Positions 1 to 12,313 of a DNA stretch of 64,000 bases are shown here, in pieces. Below the pieces are notes generated by a model. It was not told the origin of the DNA, made no database searches, and saw only the letters and a program-made list of their open reading frames with translations. Both the position numbers and the translations under genes were made by a program. How positions within the stretch are numbered: position 1 is the stretch's first letter; each line of letters starts with the position of its first letter. Source of the stretch: Neopestalotiopsis rosae (Eukaryota; Ascomycota; Sordariomycetes; Amphisphaeriales; Sporocadaceae); NCBI GenBank assembly GCA_023078685.1, contig JALGAS010000004.1, positions 62,001 to 126,000 on the forward strand. Reading direction: 5' to 3'.

Positions 1-198
1 CTTGCCGCGCTCTGGGTCGGAAGCAGTGCCGCGGCGGCCGCGACTGCGGGCGTGATAGGATTTTGCATTCTCATCAAAAAGAAAGACTCGCGAGAGCCGT
101 TTTCCAGGCGATTTCACTTCCTTCGATCAGGGATTGCGAACGAGTTGAAACGCAGTCAAAATGGAAGTTCTCATGTGCTGGCCTCAGGCTCAGGGTGA
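1..198 (+). CDS. 3' end of a single-pass membrane protein (partial)
   Basis: An open frame enters from the left edge and stops at a TGA at 196-198, giving 65 residues. The fragment begins with an Ala/Gly-rich hydrophobic stretch (about residues 1-25, including AAAAATAGVIGFCILI) followed at once by KKK. A basic, Ser-rich tail of about 40 residues completes it. A hydrophobic helix with a positive stop-transfer flank suggests a membrane anchor with a cytoplasmic C-terminus, although a signal-anchor orientation is possible. No family motif is left in the fragment, so I do not assign a function. The reading rests on an open frame reaching the edge and on the plausible helix-plus-basic-tail composition. 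It could also be the last exon of a multi-exon gene, with the window edge inside it. Confidence 0.45.
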   Translation, partial: LAALWVGSSAAAAATAGVIGFCILIKKKDSREPFSRRFHFLRSGIANELKRSQNGSSHVLASGSG

Positions 199-1455
199 GC
201 CCGTCTTTATGACACGCGAAATACTGCCTTGCAGGTCTTGCGGGACATCTCATAACGCCGATACGTCGCCACCCTAGGAAGAGGTTGCTCTTCCGAGGGT
301 AATGCTGTGCAGATTGGGATGGTCACGGACCGAGGGAAATCGGGCAATTTGCCAAGATTGTACCAAGATGTTCGGAAGTCAGGTTCTTTTCTGTCATCAT
401 GCAGCCGAGCGAGATGCTGCGTTGCAGTGCAGCATCTACTATGTAGAGTGGATATCTGGATGCCTGGTGCGTATACAGCAGAGAGTAGCGCAACATTCGT
501 TAGGGGTTTACTTGGGGCAGTCAAATCCCGTGAGCAATAAGGGCCCATCTCGCAGGCCTCGTCAGGGTCCGGATATGGGAACGATATTCGCTGGATGGGG
601 GCCCACGGCGGTGAATGGAAGAAGTGAGAGAATAATCATCTGCTATTCGTTGTGCGGGGATTCAACCCTGGTCCTTTTTCACCACGATCCCCAGCACTAT
701 GCATCTTGAACGTTGGCGGTCATACCTACTCTGTGCGTGCGGGTACAATCAGAGCATGATCTGTCCTGCTATTTTACGATTCTAATATGGACAGCGGATA
801 GCACTAATACCAATTGGGCTTCCACGCACTTGAAAATAAAGTATCGGAACCTTCCCCGGTAGTGGCTGACGGGTACCCGGCATGCGGCCCGCCGATACCC
901 TTGACAAGACCTTACGTACAAGGGGCTGTTGGCTCTCTCGAACAATTTTTCGCTCTGTCCAGAACAATATGTTCCTTCATCTAAGCGAATTATTTTCACT
1001 TCTCAAAGTGAATTGTGCTTTACTTGAAGCATATTGTTGGCTCTGTTCAATGGGAATCGTGCCTTCTCATTGGCCTTTGGGGGGGGGGGGGGGGGGGGAA
1101 ACGCGAAGAAACAGTAATAGTATTCTGATTGCGAGGATTGGAATGCATCCAGGGATGGTTGAGGCGCCCCTGTCATTAAAGGTACTATCGTGACTTGGTA
1201 AATTCAAAGATGCCCTTGTTCATAATGGCATCTGAAAGGAGTTGCTGCATAGTACGGCAATTCGACAGGTCGGTCAGGATTGCCAAGTTCTGCTTAGAGA
1301 TTTACGAGCAATAGTCAAACCTGCCTAGGATACAGCTCGGCTTTCTTCTTACATATTTCCAAATCATGGAAATACTTCTGTGAGAATCGACTTGCTTTTG
1401 CCTTTATCCGCTATTGTATGCTCATGATCCAAGGTCACCATAGATTCTAACCAAA
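199..1455. other. Intergenic, no supported gene; contains a poly-G run
   Basis: Several short open frames occur on both strands, but none shows a recognisable domain, a convincing start context or splice continuity with a neighbour. I see no tRNA or transposon ends. The stretch contains the 20-base G homopolymer listed separately. The last few hundred bases presumably hold the promoter of the rhodopsin-like gene. Confidence 0.5.
1079..1098 (+). repeat. Poly-G homopolymer (20 G)
   Basis: Twenty consecutive G residues are read directly from the sequence. Such a run is prone to slippage and to sequencing error, so its exact length is uncertain. It can form G-quadruplex-type structure. It lies about 360 bp upstream of the rhodopsin-like gene and outside any supported coding region. 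Confidence 0.9.
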
Positions 1456-2935
1456 ATGGTGAACGTTGATGGCGTCGAAGTCATCATGGCGCCACCAGTC
1501 GACTATGTTGTCAATTTTGCAAATCCACCACAAATCGGAAAAACAGAGATATTCTCCGTCATTATTGTAGAGAACATTCTTGCTCTTGCTTTTCTCTTCC
1601 AACGCCTCTATACAAAGATTGTTTTGCTCCAGAAATTTCAAATTGAAGATGGTGAGGAGATCAACAAACCATTTCGCGACCAACGAGACTTTGGATCAGC
1701 CACTAACGATGGGCGCAAGCCAGCAACCGTCATCTTTGCCTGGGCAACTTCAGTAGGCACACAAGCAGAACTTATGCAGCTCTATGTAGTCAAGGCTGTC
1801 GGTGTCCACGCCTACGAGATGCCTTTGGAAAGGTATCGCTACTTTAGTCGTGTATGTATTTCCTGGGGAAAAGAAAATGCTTATGGTCAACTCATCTGGA
1901 CTAATACAGCAACAACCAAACTAGGTCATCTTTGCAGCACCCTTGGTCTACACCCTCACCGTTGCATCAGCCAAGGCAACCCTGTGCCTCTTCTACCGGC
2001 GGTTGTCACCATTCACAACGTATCAAATCTTCGTATGGATCACCATGTTTCTCTGTGTGGGCTCGTCCATGGCCATCTTCTTTAGCCTCGTCTTCGCCTG
2101 CCGACCTCTGGCGGCAAGTTGGGACCCGAATCTGGCAGAGACAGCACAGTGTCTTCACCGACCTGCAATTTACGTCGCGACTGCCGGGATTGGTGTTTTC
2201 ACCGATGTCATTCTCCTCGCCCTCCCGATTCCAGTCATCGTTAGATTGAATATGCCCACTCGACAGAAGATAGTCGTCTTGTTGTTGTTTGCCGTTGGAT
2301 CCATGTAAGAGCATATATCTGGCTGTCAATAGTTGGTGGTCAAATATTTGTAGATGCTAATGGGTAAATGAACATAGAACGCTCGTCACATCGATTGTTC
2401 GCCTGGTCATCTTGTTGCCGAGTCTTTCGGATCAGGACCAAACGTATGCCTTGACCCAAGGCACACTCTGGATGTAAGTTAGTTCGCAATATCAAAATGG
2501 GGAAAGAAGGGCTAAGAAGAATGCAGCTGCATAGAATCAAATCTCCTCATCATGTGCTGCTGCCTGCCGACACTGCGGCGATTCTTCACCCACATAGCTC
2601 CCTCGATCCTAGGCGAAAGGAGCTCCAACGCAAAGTCCTCGTTGAAAACGCCGGAACGACATCGACTGCGAACGTTTGGCAGTGGGCCCCTCAAGGTAGC
2701 GAAATACCCATTGGATACATTGATGCATACACGTGGCGATGATGGCGGCGACGATATGGACGTGGGTCACACTTTGCGACCGGATGAACACCACCATGTA
2801 ACGAACATTCACAGCGGAGCGGACTCGCAATCGTCGAATGGGGATCCAAATGTGGGATATGAGAGTGACGATCCAATCTTGAAGCCCAATTCTAAGACTG
2901 TCACGGTACAAGTAACATACGAGCCAAGCAGATGA
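1456..2935 (+). CDS. PTH11/rhodopsin-like integral membrane protein
   Basis: Predicted exons are 1456-1651, 1724-1851, 1925-2304, 2378-2473 and 2527-2935, encoding 402 aa. Joining them gives a continuous polytopic protein with about seven hydrophobic helices, typical of the fungal 'rhodopsin domain' (PTH11-like, non-CFEM) family. Family-like elements are the N-terminal helix around ALAFLFQRLYTK, KFQIED before the second helix, AKATLCLFYRRL, SLVFACRPLAASWDP, and the last helix LWICIESNLLIM. The tail after LPTLRRFF is hydrophilic and Asp/His-rich. Members are plasma-membrane proteins, some implicated in surface or host sensing, but most have no known ligand. The second intron ends CTAG. The last intron uses the AG at 2526 rather than the nearer-looking AG at 2534, because only the former keeps the conserved helix in frame. 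Family assignment is firm; function is not. Confidence 0.85.
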
Positions 2936-3074
2936 GGAGAATCACGACGGGGACGGAACCTCTACAGTGCCGGTCGGATTGAAATGCTCTAGTACCATTG
3001 GCTGGGAACGCAAAACTCAAATGCAAGAACATGACGATCTGTCAGCGACATCAGATCATGTCGCAAGCAACCCC

Positions 3075-3979
3075 TCACAGCTTGAACTTCTTTGCAACCT
3101 CGATCCCCTCGGCCAATGTACCCACCCTGGCATCAATTGCGTACCCTTGCGCTTCCAGCTTCTCGCATTCAGCATACAAGTTGGTAAGCTTTACCGTAAA
3201 GACTTCAATGAACTCGCTGTCCTCGAGCTCGGGCTTGAGGTTCTGGTTCTCTGGCCGGTTCATGTCGATGGTCACGTGGATCATTCGGAGATTCGTGTTA
3301 CAGAAGCCGGGATCTGAGCAACGGAACGAAGGTTATACAACTTGGTCCCAAACCCACTGTATCTGGAGAATGTCTTGTGTCAAGGGGAAGAAAGACTCAC
3401 CATTGAACATGACGGGAGTCGTCATGCTCGCCGTACCAACGTAGCCCGTCTCCTCGCGCAGCTCGCGGACCGCCGCCTCCTCGGCCGTTTCGCCTTCATC
3501 GACCAAGCCGGCCGGGACTTCAATGGTGACCTTATCAATGGGCGGGCGGTACTGCTTTTGCAATATGATCTCGGGACCTACGGGTGGAAAGGTTCCATAT
3601 ATGATCAGCTACAGCTTACCGAGAGAGAGATTCTTCTCTCCGCCTCCACGAGAAACTCACCAGTTTCCTTTTCTAGCACGGCAAAAATACCCACGCCGTC
3701 AATCTCACCGCCCTTGGGCCGCGTGAGCCGCTCAGCGCTCTCCCAGGTCCTTGACTTGCCAGTAGGGTCCTTATAGTCAATCCTGAGAAGTTTGATCCAC
3801 TTGGACTCCTCATTGGACTTGAGAGAAGGTACACAAATCAGTAATTTATCAATTTTGCGACGCCCCGCCCTCAACAATAGCCGCCAAAGACGTATGTTTC
3901 GAGCAGTGATTCATCTTTCAAGGAGGCACAAACTTACCAGCGGTGCTGTCGAAGTCACCTTGGCGTCTTCAAGAGACAT
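3075..3979 (-). CDS. YSA1: ADP-ribose pyrophosphatase, Nudix family (YSA1-like)
   Basis: Predicted exons on the minus strand are 3938-3979, 3661-3817, 3401-3577 and 3075-3313, encoding 204 aa. The complete Nudix box (G-x5-E-x7-R-E-U-x-E-E-x-G-U) lies at about residues 90-112, with G90, E96, R104, E105, E108, E109 and G111 all present. The preceding YRPPIDKVTIEVPAG is typical of the YSA1 subfamily. By family knowledge the enzyme hydrolyses ADP-ribose and related ADP-sugars to AMP and sugar phosphate, clearing reactive free ADP-ribose from cytosol or mitochondria. All three introns have GT-AG ends and keep frame. The gene ends 139 bp from the convergent rhodopsin-like gene. Length is close to, though slightly below, the yeast protein. 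The first exon codes for only 14 residues and is the least certain part. Confidence 0.88.
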
Positions 3980-4311
3980 TTTTTTGGGTGACCGATATTA
4001 AACTGCTTAGTGTGCCGATGTAAGATCGAAATCGCATCGAGCCATGTACACGGGTCTGATGTTTCCATAGCCAAACGAACACCTTGAAGGCATGTTTCGC
4101 AGCGTGGGGCAGGACGGTGGGGAACTGTCTATCAGCGCTATGACGTACAGTATTGGGGCCTTCTAGGGTCTGAAGTCTTAGAAATGATCACTTGGTAATA
4201 TCACGGACGACAAATGTTATGGTTTCTGCAGAGAACATCATATCTTGCAGGTCTAGGTCTGAAAGACCTATTCTGCCACTGAATTAGAGTCATATCCACC
4301 TTAATAAAATA
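3980..4311. other. Intergenic spacer between YSA1-like and ATR-like genes
   Basis: This 332-bp spacer holds the presumed promoter of the YSA1-like gene and the 3' untranslated region of the kinase gene, both on the minus strand. I see no additional gene. A TTAATAAAATATT stretch next to the kinase stop may include AT-rich 3' processing signals. Confidence 0.5.
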
Positions 4312-7300
4312 TTACAAAAACGGACACCACCCGATATACATGGCTGCAAGGTTCCGTGGATGCACAGCCTGCTTGACAAGCTCCTCAACCTGGCCCTCTA
4401 CACTGAGAGGAATGCTCTCATTCGGCAGCAGACCTCTCACCTTCCTCTTGATGTTCTCTACCACGGCTGGTGGGTTCATCTTGACAATTTCGTGTTTGCG
4501 TTTCTTGTCCTTTTGCAGATCAAGCGTAGGATCGTAGATAAAAGCCTCGAGAATGGTCATCAATGTCTCCTCCTGTTGCCGGAGGATGCTCAACGTCAGC
4601 TCTGAGCACTTTCTGAAGGGTCCTTCGTAGCCATGTGCCCCCATGGCTGCCACCATGTTGTGCGTCAGCCGAAACGGAACTCGTTCGGGCTGCGCAAACG
4701 TGAGACCCTTGTCGAACAGACAATTGAAATCAACGTGAAAGACACCACCATTACCCTCCTCGAGAAGTACGTTCTCACCATGACGATCTCCCAGTCCAAG
4801 GATCGTTCCAACCATGGACATGACAGCGCACGAGCGGGTATACCTCAGACGTGCTGCAAACCATGCCGAAGAGTTGGGGAATTGAGAGATGAACCAGTAC
4901 GGTAGGACGGGAGGGAACATGCCCAGCACTGACTCTGTGAAGAGCTTCGTGTTTTTATCGCTCATGGCCGCATCCTTCATCATCTGAGCAAGAGAGTTGT
5001 AGTTGGGAACAATCCCCCGAGAGCGGTAGATGTTGAGTAGAATATCACGAAGTGTCTTGAGGCCATCAATCCATTCAATGATTCCGCACTCTTCATTCAA
5101 AGGTGTCACTGCATAAGTCTTGATATAGAGTTGGCGCCTACTGGATTCGGCGTCTCGTTTGAGTGATCTATTGATCATGCCATTGAACTCCATTAGACGC
5201 TGGTCTGTTCTCAGGTCGTCCTTAGGCTTAATAAGCAGCATATAGAGCTTTCCGTCGGAACCACGGGCGGTGAGTCGTCGGGGCTTGGCGAGCGATCCTA
5301 GGACAAGGACATCGTCCAAGAAACTGTCGATGGTGATAACATCGCGAGAGAAAGCCTTGTGTTTCTTGACATTGTCTGTCAGTGTTGGGAGGGTTGCCGT
5401 TAGGCAAGCCTCCACGGGCACGACAAGTGGGCAAGGGCAGCAATTGTGGTTAAAGTTGAGATCTCGGGTAATGCTGGCGTGTGTTGTTCGGTTGCTTTGG
5501 AAGTCGCCATTGTTGCAGGCTAGCAAGAGTTGATTCGCCAGTTTTTCGCCCTTTCGTAGTAAGGACTTGAGATCACCAGGCCCTCCCTCTACCGGCTTTG
5601 ACATTCCGCGGAGCCTTGTCAGTATTTGTTGGCCGCGCAGTCGTCGTTCGGTTCCTGACTGCTTTGTCGTCATGATTGCAAACAAGCTCCACAGCGCTTG
5701 TCGGGGGTGAGCTTCGATGACTTTGAGGATGAACTGCTCCAAGACTGCAAAAACCTGCTCGTTCGGATGCGCAATGCGCGCAACCATTTGCGGCAGGGCA
5801 GTATAGAAGATGTAGGCAGGAAGTCGTTGTAAATACTTGTACAAATAGGAATGCAGCGAGTGTAGCTGCGTCTTTCTTCGGTGGTGCAGCTCTCGTGAAA
5901 AGGAGACCTTGCCTTCTGGTGCCTTTTCCAATTGCGCTCCGAACTCCAACCAGAGAGTCAAGATCCTGGGCAGGGTCTGGTACAGGTACTTGGTACCATA
6001 ATTGAGAGACCGGATGTAGTTCTCAATAACAAGTTTGACAGTTTCGCCAGAGAGATATTCGTCGCTTTGCATGTCTGGACTCAGTGCCTTTTCAGATTCG
6101 AGTACCTTTTTGTAATGCCTTCCAAGGTAGTAATGTCCCTTTTCCCATTGTCCATAGTTCTTGGGAACATTCTGATATTGCTGGCGAAGAGCACTTGCAT
6201 GTGTCTGACCAGCACTGTCCAGCCACTTGGCTAGCAGCAGCTGGGCCCTAGCTATGGTCATGTTTTGCTGCGATTCGGAATTTCTCTCCGACGAATCGCC
6301 GTCGGTTGCGAAACTCTTGCTCGAAAAAACGCTGCTATTTATTGCACTCTGCAATGTCTGGATTGCCTGTCTGTTGTGACCTTGCTTCCACAGTATTCGT
6401 GCATTCTCAATTGTCGAATTGTTGTCTCCTAGTTGAGATGCGTGAAGTACTGCATTGAAAGATTGATGCAGCGAATTTGATTTGCGAGCAAGTCTTGCGC
6501 TGGTTAGCCACATGGAGGAGATGTCTAGACTACTGAACCGTGACCTGCGCTTGTTAGCGTTGCATAGATGAAACAACAAGACCACCTATAAGCGTACCTA
6601 GACAGTTCCATGGCGGCGCGCCTGATGCTCAGAATGTACTGCTTGTCATTTACATAAGAGCCGAGCACCTCCAGGCGCCTGTCAAGCGTCTTTATCACTT
6701 CCTGCGGATGTTGGCTGCCGTCATTGTTGACACCGGCAATAAGCTCGAGATCTGTGAGCACATGACACCTGAGTAAGGCGTCATGACAAGCATGTAGCGA
6801 CGACGTAGCCGTAGAGGTCATTGAAGAGCTCACTCTGTCGCGGATCATTGTCATCTGCTCGATGAAGGCCTGCGTTGAGCCCTTGTCAAGATGACTGAGT
6901 GCTTGCGCAATGGACACATTGAAGTTCTCCGTAGAATCTCCTTGATACTTTGAGATGAACTTTCGCATGGTCTCCCATCTGCCCGTGGCCCATGATGCCT
7001 CTACAGCGTAAGGCACAATTTGACTGATTGTGTTCACTGCAGTGTGCTTTTCAATCCCTTCAACATAATTTAACAATACGTCTATAAAAGTCAGCGACTC
7101 AATATTCAGGAGAACATGGGGAGAACAAAAGGGCGGATATGACTTACCGTGTTGGCCTGATTCTTTTAAACAAGTGAGAAGTTCGGTCTGAATATCAACA
7201 TTGTCGGGATCTTCAGCCAGCTTGACCTCGTACCAGGTTTGTGCTTCAGACCATCGTCCAGCTTTGCGGTGGCTCAAGATCTGCTGATTGATATCAAGCA

Positions 7301-10300
7301 CATGTAGATGAGCCGAGATGCCCTCCAGGCCATCAGGCTCGTCAATCTGAGCGTATATGTCCTGTAAACGCAGCAAAAGACGCTCCCTGTCTTCACTACT
7401 CGTCTTTTTCTCATCAACTTCGCGAATGTGTTGTTCAAGGTGGAACAGCGCGCGCGAAAATGATTTACAATCAACGGCTCGCTGAGAAATCAATTCAGCT
7501 GGGATAGCATTGAGAATCGTTTGCACTCTTTTTATCCAAAGATCATCCTGGGGTGTTTGGTTTTGCCGACTTCGCTTGATTTGAAGCCATCGCATGGCGT
7601 AGTCGAGAACCCGAAATACGGCCTAAATTTTGTCAGTCTGCTGTCCTCTGCAATATTGCTGGTGACCTTACCTCATAGTATAGTTTTTTGTCCTCTTTTT
7701 CGCTGTATGAGGCCTCTTTCGAAGGCTCGTTTTGCAACACATTGAGAAGTTCTTGCAGAATGCTTTTTTTCACGTCCTCTGTACTTTCATCTCCCATGAT
7801 GACATGGAGAACCAGAAACGGAAACATGAACTCAGCAATTGAGAGGTCCTTCATTTTGATGACGCGACAAATTGGCTCAAAGATGTATTCCGTAAACGTA
7901 CTTTGCGGCCTCCGAAGCAAGTCGAGGGTAAAAATGCGCATCCAGGAGCCGTAACTCCGGCCAGGACGGAAGATGGGGTACTCTGCATTCGCCGTCGTTA
8001 TTGCTTGCAATTTGTATCTTGAGCTCAGAAATGGCACCAAGACCTCTCGGGCCGCCTCCGACATGGAAGTCCACAATCGGTATAGGTCATCAGCTTCAGC
8101 TTGCCTAGAGTCTCCACGGACCGGATGTGCATGCATATGCATAGCAGCAGACATATCGATCCTGTTCAGCAACTCTTGCATTGCGTAAGATAGAAGGCCC
8201 TGGAAATTACCGTCAGTGGCTGAGAGAAATGACTTGACCATCACCTCTTCCAAGAGGGTCATGATGAAGTTGTTGACCTCTGCAGCCTTGGTAAAGTTGT
8301 GTTCCACAGTAATTTGACGTTCATCTCTGACTGTTTCCACGCGATTGGGGTCGAGACAACCAAGGAGGCCCAAGCTTTGACTACACAGTCGACTGATTTC
8401 GCCTCCGTCCGTGGAGAACTTGGAGGAGCAGTCGAGGAGAGCCCGTGCCAACGTCGGTACGACGGAGTCAGGCTGTTCACTGACAGCCGAAGCTTGAAGA
8501 TAGCCCTGTTGTATTTGCAAGTATGAAGTGAGCTCCCTCAAGGCTTGGAGCACCACTCCAGAATTCTCATGTCCGATTCTCTCGGCCAGGAGGTTGAAAG
8601 CCGTTCTGTTATCAACGGGTTTCCGCAGCGCGTTCAAATCCTTCTCCACCTGCGCCAATACGCTGATATGTCCAAGAGAAGGTAGTTTGCTGACCATATC
8701 TTCCAATAGCACCGAGTGCTTCTCAAGCATATACTCAAGCAACTTTTTCGCCCGTTCGTGGCTTGCTTCGTCGAAACCAGACCAGTAGTGGCTGATGATG
8801 AAGAAGGTCGTCTCGATCAGACTCTCAACATCGTCCACGCCGAGATATAAAATCATGGCTGTCCAGCAAGAAAATGCAGACGCGCGTAGCTTGTCGTCAG
8901 GCATACATGATAATATGCAGGAAGAGATCTGCCAAAAGTCAATCGATTAGGTCTAGGTATCCTGATTTGGATTCAGTTTTCGGATTTTTCTAAACTCACT
9001 TGCGGGCGAGCCATTCGAATGTTCTTTTTCCCTATTCGGAGAAGCTCTTCCATTGCTCTGATAGATCGCTGGCGTTCCTCCATAACTGAGGGAGAATCAG
9101 GAAATATGTTGAATATCTCAGTCAGGTTTGAAACCAAACCAAGCACCTGATCGAGAAGGAATAGACCCGTGGGGTTCGTCTTCTTCTGCTTGAGTTCTCC
9201 GTTTGCCTTGTAATAAAGGTTGACCATCAAATCAAGTGCTTGTCGGATCTATGTCTTTGGTTAGTAAAAGGACCCTTTACACGATCTCTGAGCTTACATG
9301 GGATTTTCGCTCCTCCTCTGCCTCACCAGCTGCCTTTAAAAGTTCGAGGCATATCAGGACAGGCTCAACAAGGATCAAGTCGCCAAGCCCGAAACCTTCA
9401 AAGTGAGGCGAAATCTGTCGGAGGAGCGTCATTGCATGCGCTTCCACGTCTGATACGTTTTGGATCAGGAGCAAAGCGACAATGGGGCCTAGGTTGTTCT
9501 TGTCCAAGCATGGCTGCCAGGATGCATCTTCGGTGCGAGCGTCGGCAAACTGTCGAATGACCTCTGATTTTCCCTTGAGAACAAGCCAAGGGAGTGCGTC
9601 TCGCTGTATCATCAACAGAAAGTCCGGGACGGTCATTTCAAGTAGCTCAGCAAGTAAGCGCGTCAACTTGGGTTCGGAGTCTAGATCCTTGACGGCTGAA
9701 AAGGCGATACTCTTCCAGTAGGGTTGGAATAACTCTCTTGGGGAGACTGTGCGTGATCGAGCCAAATTAAGGATCTAGATGATTAATTGATCAGTGGCTG
9801 ATGGGTTTGATTGCTTTAGTTTACATACCTCATCGAATGCTGCCGCTGAAATCATCGCATTGTCACGGCTTAAGTAATCGACTAATTTGACCAGAACAAG
9901 ATTGAGTTGATCATCACTGACCATACTAACGATTTATCAGCACACGAAAAAAAATAGTACGAAAGTGAAATATTCTCACCATCCAACGTGAGACCATGCC
10001 ATGATGCATGTTTCTGCAAGATGAAGTAGGCCCTGATCTGAGATAGAGCTCAGAGCTTGAAGTGCAAACGCCCGATTTTGTTGCACAACATGATTGCTAG
10101 AAGCATTGCCCGCCCAATTGAACAAAAAGGCTGGCAAGGTCCGACTGAATGTATTCATTAGTAAACTTCAATCATCAGGGATGATATTTTGCTCTGCTAC
10201 ATACCATGAAACGACGCGGAGCTCTCGGTTCGAACTCGAAAGGGACTTCATGCACCAAAGCCCGATGGTCGATGTTTCTAGATCCAAGAAGTCGGAATCT

Positions 10301-12313
10301 GGCGAATGCGTCACAAGACGTCTTAAGGTCGTCATAGCAGCAACTCGAGGTCGACGCAATCCATTGAAATCTGGCATCTCAACCACAGTCTTGAACGCAG
10401 AAATAATGCTGGTTCGCGCTCCAGGGTCACGGCAGGTAGGCTGTTCTTGAGGCAGGCCGGCGTGGCTACAAGTGTTACAATGGAAAGTGGATGAGCCCAT
10501 CCTTCCAGGTAGTGATTTTACCGCAAATCCGTCTATCGTTGCACAGCAAGCATGGCCTAACAAATCGAGCACTGTGCACTGACTTTTCTCTTCAAGGTCG
10601 AAGAATCTTGTCCTATTTATCGTCAGTAGGTAATTTCTTTTTCTAATCAGGGACGGATCATACTTGATGACACCAGTAAGGTCTCCATGAGAATCAGTGT
10701 AATCTACATCGAGGATCCGATAGAGAACCCTGAAAATGCGTACCAAGGATTTCGGTGTCGGTTCTAATTTTCTACGCTTGGTATGTGGGCGATCCGAAAT
10801 GTTGAACAGAGTAGTGGGCGGCAGAAGCCTGAGCGTCTCAAACTGGCGACACAGGTTGCTACTCTCGAAACGGATAGCAGCTTCAGTGTGGCTTGGAGGT
10901 GCTGACAATACTCCAGAAGAGGCGCGTCGCAGCAACTCATAACATTTCTTCAATTGGAGTCAGTAAGCTTACAACATATGTGACAGAGCCATACTTACCC
11001 ATAAGTCGGTTTCGGGTGACATCAGGTCGCCTTCAGCCGCCAGTTTTTCAAGCCTAGGTACCAGTTGTAAAAAGATGAAATTGGCAACCGCTTTACTCGA
11101 GTTCGCCAGTCCTGTCAAAGTGAGAAGCGATGAACATAAAAGGTCTTTCTCAGCAGTAAAATCTTGTTCAATCCGGAGCAGGTTCTCAGAATGGTCCACC
11201 AGTTCGATAATCAGATAAACGAGAAAGGAGAGAAATTTCTGTTGTGAGATTGAACCGCTCGTCGTTGATACTTGAATGGTCTTCGCGAAATCAAGCATGT
11301 CCCGCAGAGAAGAAAACACATCATCATATCGTGTACTCGGCCATTTGCTTTGAAGTCGATGAAGTCCAAAATAAGTGTCCACGAGCCAAGGGGTATAGTC
11401 TATTGGAGACATCAGATTTTTCAGTCCTTCGCTCGTTTTCTGATGTTGCGCCAATATTGCAAGGAGGCTGAACGCATGCCTGATGCCATGAGACGAAGAG
11501 ATGAGCTCATAGGTACATTGATTCTGAAGGGACTCCAGCTCATCATTAGATATTGAAGCAAGAAAAGAATCTGGAGGTAGTCGAAGACTAATAGTCACGT
11601 CGCCTTTCGGCAATGCATGACGGGTATTTGCCAGGCAGTCCAATATCGCTGAAGGAAATTAGCTTGCAAAGCAGGTATAATTCATTAAGAAAACACTCAC
11701 ACTTGACACATTCTTGAATGCATTTTATATATGTTGGGAGAAGTGGCCAAAGTGAGCCAGTTTGGCAAATGACCAGGAAGATATCTTGGAGCAAGTCTTG
11801 GATGACATCAGTCAGAGCAAGACACTTATCACGACCCAACACCTTGAACACCTTGGGCAAGATCCAAAGCCACAGTGGTGATTGCCCTCGGAAAATAAAT
11901 TGTTGCTCGTCGGGAGTCGTGAGAAGCACATTTGGTGTCTCTTTGATGGTCATGCGCAGAAAGTTGATGGCTCTCAGAGCCTCAGCGCTCAAGTGGGCGA
12001 CATCAGCAAACGGATCATCCCAACGTAGGCTTTCGAGAACAACCCGAGCGTAAACGTAGATGAGCATATGGTTATGCTCAATACGTTGTGCTGGAGTGGC
12101 GAGCAAAGCGGGTTGATTCTTGATCTTCTCGATGATCCCAAAGCATCTCTTGAGCTCTGCTGTCTCATCGGGGCGCGATGACTTTGGCGGTGCCGATATA
12201 TTCTCGACTAACTGTGCTGCAAGGGTCGATGGTGGAGGTGCTTGAGCGAGCGACCCAATGGCGAGACTGTCCCGATCATGGGCCAGACTTCTTCCATGAG
12301 AAGTTGGAGCCAT
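4312..12313 (-). CDS. MEC1: ATR/Mec1/Rad3-type checkpoint kinase (PIKK)
   Basis: Twelve predicted exons (minus strand): 11701-12313, 10999-11648, 10664-10947, 10205-10612, 9980-10144, 9829-9925, 9298-9774, 9000-9248, 7672-8928, 7148-7622, 6598-7081 and 4312-6544. They encode about 2463 aa, normal for fungal ATR. A long alpha-solenoid N-terminus and FAT region lead to a PI3K-like kinase domain and a C-terminal FATC (ending MYIGWCPFL). Diagnostic motifs are the ATP-contact segment IKPKDDLR, the catalytic loop GLGDRHGEN and the metal-binding HVDFNCLFDKG. DFN in place of DFG, together with the following RVPFRLTHNMV, separates ATR from ATM and TOR. The kinase responds to RPA-coated single-stranded DNA and stalled forks; fungal orthologs are Mec1, Rad3, UvsB and MUS-9. 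The intron at 10613-10663 is 51 nt with no stop, so it could be read through. I treat it as an intron because the joined protein then reads GVIKTRFFDLEEKSQ. Confidence 0.93.

Noticed and set aside
302..709. Overlapping open frames on both strands near the left edge
   Set aside because: No domain, no start context and no splice link; composition looks random.
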